From contig CM042693.1 of NCBI GenBank assembly GCA_023614405.1, positions 333,171,527 through 333,235,526 of the forward strand: DNA of 64,000 nt, in the 5' to 3' direction. A program made the translations under genes and the position numbers. The DNA is from Avena insularis (lineage: Eukaryota; Streptophyta; Magnoliopsida; Poales; Poaceae). Positions 43,508 through 54,367 of the stretch are shown here, one piece after another (the stretch's first letter is position 1; the number at the start of each line of letters is the position of its first letter). A model generated the notes under the pieces. That model was not told the origin of the DNA and did not search any database. It saw only the letters and a program-made list of their open reading frames with translations.

Positions 43508-46500
43508 TGTAAGGTTCCCAACCTTTAATAAGGTAGAGGTCCCTGTGTTTTACAATGCTAGTCCCTGGATCAATAGCTAGCATCCACAGTTAAGATGTAA
43601 TATCAAGAAACAAAGGTCATAATACAACTTTATAACCAAGAATAAAAAAATTTATTACATCTTACATAGCTCATTTGGCTATCTCATTACAATGCAGCAG
43701 AATATAACATTAGCATGGGGTCCTTCATCTTCCAAGTGCCACAGGCAGACATGTTGGTTGTAGACTTGTAATCCTAATCATTAAACTTCACTAACATCAA
43801 ACAAACCTGCAACGTAACAAGTTACAGCCACAAGGGTCAATACATTTGAATTGTATTGGCAAGTGATACTATGGTAGTATAGTGGAGTCTATCATCTATA
43901 TGCATTTGGCTAAGTGGAGCTTAGGCTTGCTTTGCTCAAAATAGATTTTTCCTAATCATTTGAAAACACTAAGTTTTTGCTTGACAAAATCTTTCCCAAG
44001 GCATCTCCCAATAGAAATTGGTGATCCTTCAATCCCTTGTTCACCCACAAGATTTTAACTTAGAAATTGGGATGAGGAAATTCTTGATAGCTTCCATGTC
44101 TTGATGCTCAAATTGTCCTTTGCCAGGGACATGGCTAAGTACTTAGATTTTACACTCTGCAGAGGTGGTGCACTTTCCCCACAAGACTTGGTTTCACCAA
44201 GACAAGATCTTTCAGAAGCCTTCCCTTAGACCAGAATGGACGCGCTCCAACCTATCAAACCCCTACCACCAACTGTCCATTTGGCTAAGTTATTGCAACC
44301 TATATGATCCAGGCAGAGCCCATAATGCCAAGTGGCTGCACTTGAAGCTTCTCAACATTTGACATCTCAAATCTCTTTGTTCCTGGGTGGCATTCCACAA
44401 GTGTGATACACAAGGTTCACCAGTCCCCTGGCCTTGTGTAACCACTCAACACAAACCATTCCTTCCATTCCACCCAGGTGATTCATTCACTTAGTTGTTT
44501 TATTAAACAAAACACAAGTCCTCAGACTTAGAAATTTTTCCATAGCATGAATATATATTCCACCCTTGTTTTCTATTAGCTAAGCTAAGCATGTTAGTAG
44601 TAGGAGTCTTAACTTAGGAAATTTCTACTAAGGTTTCATCTACTAGGATTTCCCATGGCATAGTTTATACTTAGCAATAATTCCATGCAAGTCCTACTTA
44701 GAAATATCACTAATGCATAGTGAAAATAATGGAACAAAAGTATGAAGCATCACTTGACTTTTTGGTAGAGAGTATAGGTTCACTCCTTGATCTTTGCACA
44801 CTTCAAATCACTACAATTCAATCAAGCAAGCAATATTTCAATCTACCATTCAAGCAAATCATCACAAAAAATAATATAAACAAAACAATGCATGCAAGCA
44901 TGCCAAACTTTGTTTTATTTACAAAAGTGGTTCATAATAGGTTATAAGAATTCTAAAACAATTTATTGGTCATTTTATAAAGTGGCAAAACTATTTGCAA
45001 AAGATTTTATTCATAAACCATTTTCAAATCAAATCATTATTTTATGTGGTTGAAAATGCCTTTATCAAAGTAGCAATATTTATAAGGTTCACCAAATACA
45101 TTTTTAAATTATCAAACTTGGTGCTTGGGGTCAGAGAGTTTAAATCAAAACATTTCCCAAAGGTTTTCCTCCAAAATCATTTTTAACAATTAAACCATAT
45201 TTTTATTTGGCTAGAAATGTTTTAATTCAAGGTTTTGTTCTTTTGCTTCACCAAATACATTTTTGAAACCACCATTTGATTCCTAGGGTCAGTAGGTTCA
45301 AAACAAACCATTTTCCAAAGATTTTATCCCCAAAATCATTTTAGAACAATTTTTATATTCTAAACATGCATACACAAGTTTCTGTAAAAACAAACAATTT
45401 AACAGAAGCTTTTTACTAAACAAAGTGCATGGTTGGATAGGGCTTGTCTTGCTGATTCCATTGATATAAAATTTTCAAAATTGGGACGTGTGTTTTGAAA
45501 GTTATGCAATTGACAAATTTGGAAAACTAATAGATCAAACTCTGGTTTTTAAACAACACACTGGCCACGCGTCTTGTTATTATTGGTCGAAAACGTTTCG
45601 CGTGGATCAAGCGATGCAGGCCGTAGGATCTAAAGTGGATCGTGCGTCACAGAGAACTACTTACCCCTTCGGTTAATGTTCTATCGCAGCGCTTGGATCT
45701 GGATCCTACGATGCACATCACTCGGCCACAGATGGGCGGCGCTGGCGCGGCGACGAGCGGCGGAGTGCTCAGAGGGTGAGGTCGCCGACGAACTAAATCA
45801 CGCGGGAGAGAGTGAGAATGCTTACAGGGTTCGCAGGGGTGCAGAGAAGCTCGACGTGGTCTCTGTTCTTCGAGGGGCGCTCGGGTTCCTGAGTAATTGC
45901 TCGTCGGAGTCTGTCGCGGCGTCGGGTGCGCTCAGACGACGTTGGAGGCGAGGCTACGGGGCTCGGGAAAGTAGATGGAGGGTACCGTTAGTTTCGTACG
46001 CGAGTGGCAAACAAGTGAGCATCAAAAAGAGGGCGAGGGGGAGTCTGTGCTCACCAGGGAAGCTTGCCGGAGTCGAGGCCGACGGCGGCGCTGCTTAGAC
46101 GTGATCGTTGCCGATGCTGGGGTTCAAGCGCGTGCAAAATGAGGCCACTGAGAGGTGGGGTGGTTGATGGGGATCATGCCTGCATGGTCTAGAGAGCGAG
46201 GCGCTACGGTGACTGGCCTGAATTGGAGGTGGCGCTCGCCGGACACAGTGGCGGTGAAGTGCGAAATTCAGCAGCCTGGGGGCACGCTATGGTGAGGGAC
46301 TGAGGGGGAAACAGAGAGGAAACGCAGGCGAATAAGAGGGCATGGTCTCGGGGTCATTTAATGGCGTGGTTAACGCAAATTAAGCCGGGCTTTAATCGCC
46401 TGCAACAGCCGGCGAGGTGAGGAAGATGATAACCTGGCGTGGGGTCGCTTGGCAGCAAGAGAGAGAGAGGGAGAGTGGGGCCGACTCGTTAGTGATTCTG

Positions 46501-47887
46501 CGGGTTCTTTCTCTGGTGAAAAACGGTTCGTTCAGGTGAGAGGGAGAGGTGGGCTGGACTGGGCTTAGTTTTGCCAGTTAGGTTGGGCTGAGTCTTTTAC
46601 ATTTTTTTTGTTCTGATTGTTTTTATTTTTCCTTTTCTAATAATCTATTTTGATTTTGAATAAGCAACTCAAACACTCATTTGAATTCAAACCTCAACCA
46701 AAATTTGTGTAGGTTTAAATATTGATTTGTAACATAATCTGAAGTCAATTTTTGAATAAAACTTTATTCTTTTTGGGGTCTTTTAATTATTCAAATAAGC
46801 CCTTGTTTTAAATCAAATAAGATTTAATAATATTTTCAAACACCATTTGAATTTCTAAAACCTTCCAAATCTTTTCAGTGGGTTTTTATTTGATTACTTG
46901 GGTGTCAAATAATTCATCTTGAATTATTTGGAAAAGTTTTTAATATGATTTATTAATCATTTAAAATTGGATTTGTCTTTATTCCAATGAAATTAAATAT
47001 AGTTTTAATTCCATAAATTTTACTTGGAAGATTTATTTTATTTAAAATAATTAAACAACTTTTATTCCACTTGGGTAATTCCAAAATATTATTTTCTCAA
47101 GAATCATATAATTATTCTTATTAGAGATTTGTCTTTATTAAAATAGGGATAGAATGGTTAATGCCATTTTATTTTATTTTGGAAATTCTTTATCTTTTTA
47201 TTTTGTTTGGATTTGGATTATATTCATTCCATTTGCTCATGGTCTTTGCCAAGATTTAATTTGGTCTTTAAATATTCTTTATTTAATATTTCTTCCTTCA
47301 TCTTATAAAATCCATATCTTTTTATTTAGAGATCCAAACTTGGTGACTCCAATTTGTAAAATCTTATTTAATATTTGTTTATCCTTTTAAATATATTTAG
47401 GATTATTTTCTCACCATTTGGTATGGATTTTAGATAAGTGCTTATTAGCTTTGGAATTTACTTTTCCTTATCTTATTAAATTCATAAGATTTTATCTATG
47501 GCTCGAAATTAAGTGAAACCAATTTATATGGTTTTAATATATTTCTATTTATAATTCTTGATCATTTTGAAATGTTTGTTTGACCAATTTTTATATGGAT
47601 CAAATCCATAGGCTTGGAGATAACTTGGAAATGATTTTATTCCATTAGGGTTTAGGGTTTGGATTTATTTTTCAAGTGTTTTAAATTTCCGGATGCATTT
47701 TATGAGGAAAGCATTTCTCTTGATTTGGATTTTGTTGAGTTCAAACTTTAATTAAAGTTTGTTCAAGATGGGATTTTTAAGTTTCCATTTAGAAACAAAA
47801 GTTTCTTTTCACCCTAATTTTCAACAATTGTTTATTTTGTTTATTTATTTTTCACATAACAAGATTTGGAAAATCTTGGGATGTGAC
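43508..47887 (-). repeat. 3' LTR of copy 2, 4.38 kb
   Basis: On the minus strand it starts TGTCACATCCCAAGATTTTC and ends CCTTACA. It is full length. The GC-rich part is about 45560-46540. Compared with the partner it keeps about 0.77 kb that the 5' LTR has lost. Confidence 0.92.
45560..46540. other. GC-rich segment inside the large LTR
   Basis: About 1 kb of GC-rich DNA stands in an otherwise AT-rich LTR, with equivalents at about 39110-40140 (copy 1, opposite orientation) and 51740-52430 (the shortened LTR). It has the look of a grass gene's promoter and 5' leader: CT-rich runs such as CCCCCTTCCCTCACTCG on the LTR sense strand, and frames rich in Ala/Arg/Gly. The open frames are not conserved between copies, so I do not call a gene. 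It may be the promoter/leader of the element or captured host DNA. Confidence 0.6.
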
Positions 47888-47930
47888 AGGCTACCCCCCT
47901 TAAAATAAATCTCGTCCCGAGATTTGGGGA
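47888..47930 (-). other. Polypurine tract and palindrome of copy 2
   Basis: Read on the minus strand, CTCGGGACGAG inside AAATC...GATTT is followed by TTATTTTAAGGGGGGTAGCC and then the LTR start. It is the intact form of the block seen at 37970-38006. Confidence 0.85.
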
Positions 47931-47998
47931 GGCTAGGGTTACAAGTTGGCTCAAAGCATCTAGGGTACTACCACCCTTAAATTTGTTTTTCAACTAGA

Positions 47999-49035
47999 TT
48001 ACATCTTGGCTTTCTTGGGATCTTGTTGAAATCTCTCTGGGCATACATCTGCATAGTGTCCTTTTTTTCCACATTTGAAACATGTGACAAGGCTGAGATC
48101 CTTCATAGGCTTTATCTTGTGCTTCATCTTTTCTGGACAATTGCTTGCATAATGTCCTTGGTTACCACAATTGTAACATGTGATAAGATTGAGTTCTTCA
48201 CATATCTTCTGTGAACAAGTTGACACATAATGGCCTAGCTCTTTGCAGTTGTTGCACCATACTTGGCTAATCTCCTTATACTTCTTATTCTTGGGTTTCT
48301 CCAAAGCTAGGAGTGCTTCTAGTTCATGTTCTTCATATGTTATCTCAAAGGTAGGAATGTTTCCTGGTCTCCTTGACCTTTTCTTATTCCTTGGATAATA
48401 CATATGTCTCCTCTTTGGTCCTTTAAATTGAGTCATATTGCATGGAGGTGCAAGCTGAGATTTTCCTTTGTCTTCATCCTTCTTGGTAGACTTGGCTCTC
48501 TCATGGTAGTCTGCAATCAGTTGTTGCACTCCACCTTGTTTCCTTTGTTGAACTATGGAATAGATGGGGCATTGGATAGGGACATGATTATTTCCTTCAC
48601 ATAGGTAACAAGTAGCTTGGGTTGTGGGCATTGATTTGTTGGATGTTTCTCTTCACAATTGGGACATTGATCTTCATGTTCCTTGGAAGTGTGATCCTTG
48701 TCTCCACAAATATTGCAAGCTTGAGTTCCTTCTAGAATATCATCTTTGTCATCCTTGTTGTCATAAACTCCTTGGGAAGAGTTGTCTCCCATGTTGATCA
48801 TTTGATTTGTCATCTTGTGCAACAATTGGGTTTGGGTTTCCAAAAACTTTTGCATGGTTGGGTCTAACTTATTTTTGTTGGCTAAAAACTGAGTTGTCAC
48901 TTGGTTCAACTGGGTTTGATTTGCTAGTAGTTGTTCTCTCATGTTGGTCTCTTGGTTGTTGATGTCACTCTTCTTGATGTTGGAGTTTCTTGGAGAAGTC
49001 ATCTGTTTGGGTTGGATTGGGATTAGAATAGGCAA
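47999..49035 (-). pseudogene. Zinc-knuckle protein of the large-LTR element, copy 2
   Basis: Two overlapping frames (49035-48553 and 48631-47999) form one former protein of about 330 residues. The likely start is the ATG at 49002 (MTSPRN), matching the start in copy 1. The N-terminus is Gln/Asn-rich and helical. Cysteine motifs follow: a CNICGDKDHTSKEHEDQC region with CPNCEEKHPTNQC, then CYLCEGNNHVPIQC, CNNCKELGHYVSTC, CYNCGNQGHYASNC and CFKCGKKGHYADVC. It ends FQQDPKKAKM as in copy 1. A one-base loss in a C run near 48630 causes the frameshift; copy 1 keeps that base. No capsid, protease or polymerase domain is visible. A nucleic-acid-binding role is likely. Confidence 0.85.
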
Positions 49036-49677
49036 AGATTTTCTAAGGAATCAATTCTAATCACATACATCACAATTCACAAGCAAAGTGCAAGCAATCA
49101 CAAACAACATTCCACTCAAACAACAAAGTTCAAGCACAGTTTTAGGCAACAAAATATTTTTGTTACACCACATAAGTTGGTGTGTTTGATCTATACTTAA
49201 TATGGTGGTCCATCTATATGGTTCACTTGAGATCTTTCCTTCCTTCTTGGTTGATTCTTCTTGAACAAGATTTTTGTATCCTTGGGGAAAAATTCTTGGT
49301 CAGAAAAACTTCAAAGGTGATGATGATTCCCAAGTTGTGTTTCCTTAGTCTTCAAGTCTTGAGAAACTTTTCTTGTCTCACTTGTAGTCCTTAGTGATAT
49401 CCAAGGTTGAAGTCCTTGTTGAGAATAAGGTTGAAATCACTTGAAGATGTTGAAGTCATTAGAGTTGATGAAGTCCTTTGCTCATGGTGAAGTCTTTGGC
49501 CATGGGGTAGGCTTGTCCATCAAGTTTGGAATAGAAGAGATGTAGAATCAAAACCAAAATGGTTGAGGAAAGAGTTTACAAGATTGTTTGTAAATAAGTT
49601 TTGGAACAAATACAACTCCTATTTTTCTAAGGGGTTTTGTCCAATCCTAGGGTTACAAATCCTACAGGCAACACAAT

Positions 49678-49689
49678 GCTCTGATACCA
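49678..49689 (-). other. Primer-binding site of copy 2
   Basis: TGGTATCAGAGC on the minus strand, two bases after the LTR end CCTTACA. It is the initiator tRNA-Met type used by Copia elements and by Tekay/Del chromoviruses. Confidence 0.93.
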
Positions 49690-49691
49690 TC

Positions 49692-52600
49692 TGTAAGGTT
49701 CCCAACCTTTAATAAGGTAGAGGTCCCTGTGTTTTACAATGCTAGTCCCTGGATCAATAGCTAGCATCCACAGTTAAGATGTAATATCAAGAAACAAAAG
49801 ACATAATACAACTTTATAACCAGGAATAAAATAATTTCTTACATCTTACATAGCTCATTTGGCTATCTCATTACAATGCAGCAGAATATAACATTAGCAT
49901 GGGGTCCTTCATCTTCAAAGTGCCACAGGAAGACATGTTGGTTGTAGACTTGTAATCCTAATCATTAAACTTCACTAACATCAAACAAACCTGCAACATA
50001 ACAAGTTACAGCCACAAGGGTCAATACATTTGAATTGTATTGGCAAGTGATACTATGGTAGTATAGTGGAGTCTATCATCCATATGCATTTAGCTAAGTG
50101 GAGCTTAGGCTTGCTTTGCTCAAAATAGATTTTTCCTTATCATTTGAAAACACTAAGTTTTTGCTTGACAAAATCTTTCCCAAGGCATCTCCCAATAGAA
50201 ATTGGTGATCCTTCAATCTCTTGTTCACCCACAAGATTTTAACTTAGAAATTGGGATGAGGAGATTCTTGATAGCTTCCATGTCTTGATGCTCAAATTGT
50301 CCTTTGCCAGGGACATGGCTAAGTACTTAGATTTTACACTCTGCAGAAGTGGTGCACTTTCCCCACAAGACTTGGTTTCACCAAGACAAGATCTTTCAGA
50401 AGCCTTCCCTTAGACCAGAATGGACGCGCTCCAACCTATCAAACCCCTACCACCAACTGTCCATTTGGCTAAGTTATTGCAACCTATATGATCCAGGCAG
50501 AGCCCATAATGCCAAGTGGCTGCACTTGAAGCTTCTCAACATTTGACATCTCAAATATCTTTGTTCCTGGGTGGCATTCCACAAGTGTGATATACAAGGT
50601 TCACCAGTCCCCTGGCCTTGTGTAACCACTCAACACAAACCATTCCTTCCATTCCACCCAGGTGATTCATTCACTTAGTTGTTTTATTAAACAAAACACA
50701 AGTCCTCAGACTTAGAAATTTTTCCATAGCATGAATATATATTCCACCCTTGTTTTCTATTAGCTAAGCTAAGCATGTTAGTAGTAGGAGTCTTAACTTA
50801 GGAAATTTCTACTAAGGTTTCATCTACTAGGATTTCCCATGGCATAGTTTATACTTAGCAAAAATTCCATGCAAGTCCTACTTAGAAATATCACTAATGC
50901 ATAGTGAAAATAATGGAACAAAAGTATGAAGCATCACTTGCCTTTTTGGTAGAGAGTATAGGTTCACTCCTTGATCTTTGCACTCTTCAAATCACTACAA
51001 TTCAATCAAGCAAGAAATATTTCAATCTACCATTCAAGCAAATCATCACATAAAATAATGGAAACAAAACAATGCATGCAAGCATGCCAAACTTTGTTTT
51101 ATTTACAAAATTGGTTCATAATAGGTTATAATCATTCTAAAACAATTTATTGGTCATTTTATAAAGTGGCAAAACTATTTGAAAAAGATTTTATTCATAA
51201 ACCATTTTCAAATCAAATCATTATTTTATGTGGTTGAAAATGCCTTTATCAAAGTAGCAATATTTATAGGGTTCACCAAATACATTTTTAAATTATCAAA
51301 CTTGGTGCTTGGGGTCAGAGAGTTTAAATCAAAACATTTCCCAAAGGTTTTCCTCCAAAATCATTTTTAACAATTAAACCATATTTTTATTTGGCTAGAA
51401 ATGTTTTAATTCAAGGTTTTGTTCTTTTGCTTCACCAAATACATTTTTGAAACCACCATTTGATTCCTAGGGTCAGTAGGTTCAAAACAAACCATTTTCC
51501 AAAGATTTTATCCCCAAAATCATTTTAGAACAATTTTTATATTCTAAACATGCATACACAAGTTTCTGTAAAAACAAACAATTTAACAGAAGCTTTTTAC
51601 CAACAAAGTGCATGGTTGGATAGGGCTTGTCTTGCTGATTCCATTGATATAAAATTTTCAAAATTAGGATGTGTGGTTTGAAAGTTATGCAATTTACAAA
51701 TTTGGAAAACTAATAGATCAAACTCTGGTTTTTAAACAACACACTGGCCACGCGTCTTGTTATTATTGGTCGAAAACGTTTCGCGTGGATCAAGCGATGC
51801 AGGCCGTAGGATCTAAAGTGGATCGTGCGTCACAGAGCACTACTTACCCCTTCGGTTAATGTTCTATCGCAGCGCTTGGATCTGGATCCTACGGTGCACA
51901 GCACTCGACCACAGATGGGCGGCTGGCCTTGGCGGCAATGAGGTGAGGTTGCCGACGAACTAAATCACACGGGAGAGAGTGAGAATGCTTACAGGGTTCA
52001 CAAGGGTGCGGAGAAGCTCGACGTGGTCTCTGTTCGTCGAGGGGCGCTCGGGTTCCTGAGTAATTGCTCGTCGGAGTCTGTCGCGGCGTCGGGTGCGCTC
52101 AGACGACGTTGGAGGCAAGGCTACGGGGCTCGGGAAAGTAGATGGAGGGTACCGTTAGTTTCGTACGCGAGTGGCAAACAAGTGAGCATCAAAAAGAGGG
52201 CGAGGGGGAGTCTGTGCTCACCAGGGAAGCTTGCCGGAGTCGAGGCCAACGGCGGCGCTGCTCAGACGTGATTGTTGCCGATGCTGGGGTTCAAGCGCGG
52301 GCAAAATGAGGCCACTGAGAGGTGGGGTGGTTGATGGGGATCATGCCTGCGTGGTCTAGAGAGAGAGGCGCGACGGTGACTGGCCTGAATTGGAGGTGGC
52401 GCTCGCTGGAGACAGTGGCGGTGAAGTGCGAAATTTTATTTAAATTAATTAAACAACTTTTATTCCACTTGGGTAATTCCAAAATACTATTTTCTCAAGA
52501 ATCATATAATTATTCTTATTAGAGATTTGTCTTTATTAAAATAGGGATAGAATGGTTAATGCCATTTTATTTTATTTTGGAAATTCTTTATCTTTTTATT

Positions 52601-53287
52601 TTATTTGGATTTGGATTATATTCATTCCATTTGCTCATGGTCTTTGCCAAGATTTAATTTGGTCTTTAAATATTCTTTATTTAATATTTCTTCCTTCATC
52701 TTATAAAATCCATATCTTTTTATTTAGAGATCCAAACTTGGTGACTACAATTTGTAAAATCTTATTTAATATTTGTTTATCCTTTTAAATATATTTAGGA
52801 TTATTTGCTCACCATTTGGTATGGATTTTAGATAAGTGCTTTATTAGCTTTGGAATTTACTTTTCCTTATCTTATTAAATTCATAAGATTTTATCTATGG
52901 CTCCAAATTAAGTGAAACCAATTTATATGGTTTTAATATATTTCTATTTATCATTCTTGATCATTTTGAAATGTTTGTTTGACCAATTTTTATATGGATC
53001 AAATTCATAGACTTGGAGATAACTTGGAAATGATTTTATTCCATTAGGGTTTAGGGTTTGGATTTATTTTTCAAGTGTTTTAAATTTCCAGATGCATTTT
53101 ATGAGGAAAGCATTTCTCTTGATTTGGATTTTGTTGAGTTCAAACTTTAATTAAAGTTTGTTCAAGATGGGATTTTTAAGTTTCCATTTAGAAACAATAG
53201 TTTCTTTTCACCCTAATTTTCAACAATTGTTTATTTTGTTTATTTATTTTTCACATAACAAGATTTGGAAAATCTTGGGATGTGATA
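49692..53287 (-). repeat. 5' LTR of copy 2, 3.6 kb, internally deleted
   Basis: It matches 43508-47887 but lacks the equivalent of about 46269-47037; the join is near 52432-52438, with shared T residues. A smaller change lies near 51920-51945. On the plus strand its last bases are GGGATGTGATA, so the canonical LTR start is mutated by one base (TATCACATCCC on the minus strand). Confidence 0.92.
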
Positions 53288-53697
53288 GAGGAGGAAATGA
53301 CATTCCACTTCGCCAAACTTAAAAAGAGGCCATATGAAATAGAATATATCAAGGAAGATAAAACAATTGTCGAGCTAGCCACAATTCATTTTAGCACTCC
53401 CCAAGATGAATTAGAAAGGAGCTTAGTTAATTGGGAAGAGGCACTAGATGATGAGGAAAGAGAAGACATGGATGATTACCTTGACTCCATTTCGGAAGCA
53501 CAAAATCGACATGACTATGAAGAACTGGTAAGAAAAGGAGACGAAGAACCTCCGCCAATTGAATTGAAACGACTTCCAGACAATATGAGGTATGAATTTT
53601 TAGATAATGAAAATAAATGTACCGTTATTATTAGTGAAAGTTTATCAGAAAATGAAACAAATAAACTTATTTTAGTTTTGATCAAATGTCGTGGTAT
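53288..53697 (+). pseudogene. Athila pol fragment resuming after copy 2
   Basis: The Athila frame continues from 43507 with 'MTFHFAKLKKRPYEIEYI' and runs about 135 codons through an acidic linker to 'LSENETNKLILVLIKCRGI', which leads into reverse transcriptase in Athila elements. The second Tat element interrupts it before any polymerase motif. The rest of the Athila element is not in the window. Confidence 0.8.
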
Positions 53698-54208
53698 TGC
53701 CGACGAGTACGCCATGGAGGGGTCCTCACAGTGCGTGCTTAGAGACGTGGGGGAAGGCGGACGGTTGACGGGTATAAGGTAGCACAACTTACCCAGGTTC
53801 AGATCCCATGACGGTGGTGGAATCCTACTCCCGCTATAAATCACAATAAGGGCAATACGCGGAGTTACATGGATTGGTTCGTTGTGCGAGGTTATGTGAA
53901 GTTTTCTATGATCGTGCCCTAAAGGCTCCCATAGGCCCGACTTATATAGTCGCCAGGTCCTAGGGTTACGGGGAAAAGTCCTAGCCGGACAGGTTACAGA
54001 GTCCTACCCCGTCTATTACTAGTCTAGCGTGTCTTGTACTCCAAGGCTCCGGGTCCGTAGCCTTCCTTTATCCGGCATGGGCCTCCCTTCTGGATCCTTC
54101 TAACTGGGCCGCCTAGCAAGTCATAGGCCATGCTACCAACTGTGGGCCACCCGGGTTATCCGGATAAGAGACATGCTATGAGGATACCCATGTAGCATAT
54201 CCCCAACA
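53698..54208 (-). repeat. 3' LTR of Tat-2
   Basis: On the minus strand it starts TGTTGGGGATATGCTACATG, and a TATA-like 'GACTATATAAGTCGGGCC' lies near 53935-53952. The far end is near 53692-53698: CGTCGGCA at 53698 is preferred because Athila coding similarity seems to run to 53697. The partner LTR is outside the window, so no target duplication can be checked. Confidence 0.8.
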
Positions 54209-54220
54209 GTAGCCCCCGGA
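54209..54220 (-). other. Polypurine tract of Tat-2
   Basis: TCCGGGGGCTAC on the minus strand directly precedes the LTR start TGTTGG. The 9-mer GGGGGCTAC reappears in the intronic repeats at 55509-55950. Confidence 0.85.
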
Positions 54221-54367
54221 GAACTCCGAGATCTTGCGCCGTCTTGCCTCTTCACGTTGAATGCTCCGTCTAGATGGATGTCGGCAAATCGTCAAGCAAC
54301 ATCTTGTAGTCCTCCCAAAGAACCCTGCAAGGTTTTCTCCGTCTTCAATTCGTAAGTCGGAGAATTG

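Larger units (their letters stand above)
43508..53287 (-). mobile_element. Large-LTR gag-only retrotransposon, copy 2
   Basis: This is the reference structure for the family. GAGGA flanks it (43503-43507 and 53288-53292). In minus orientation the 5' LTR is 49692-53287 and the 3' LTR 43508-47887. The primer-binding site TGGTATCAGAGC is at 49678-49689 and the polypurine tract AAGGGGGGTAGCC at about 47888-47900. The interior is only 1.8 kb and carries one zinc-knuckle gene. LTRs of 3.6-4.4 kb around a short interior match the LARD or gag-only class. The tRNA-Met primer site and the CTCG...CGAG block suggest descent from a Tekay/Del-type chromovirus. It disrupts the Athila protease frame. Confidence 0.93.

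Noticed and set aside
45676..46098. 140-codon Arg/Ala-rich frame in the large LTR
   Set aside because: The frame is not kept in the other LTR copies and sits in GC-rich regulatory-type DNA.
35419..50546. Similar 65-codon frames at 35419, 41341 (minus), 44165 and 50349
   Set aside because: They recur because they lie in copies of the same LTR region and run antisense to the LTR. No coding signal beyond shared ancestry.
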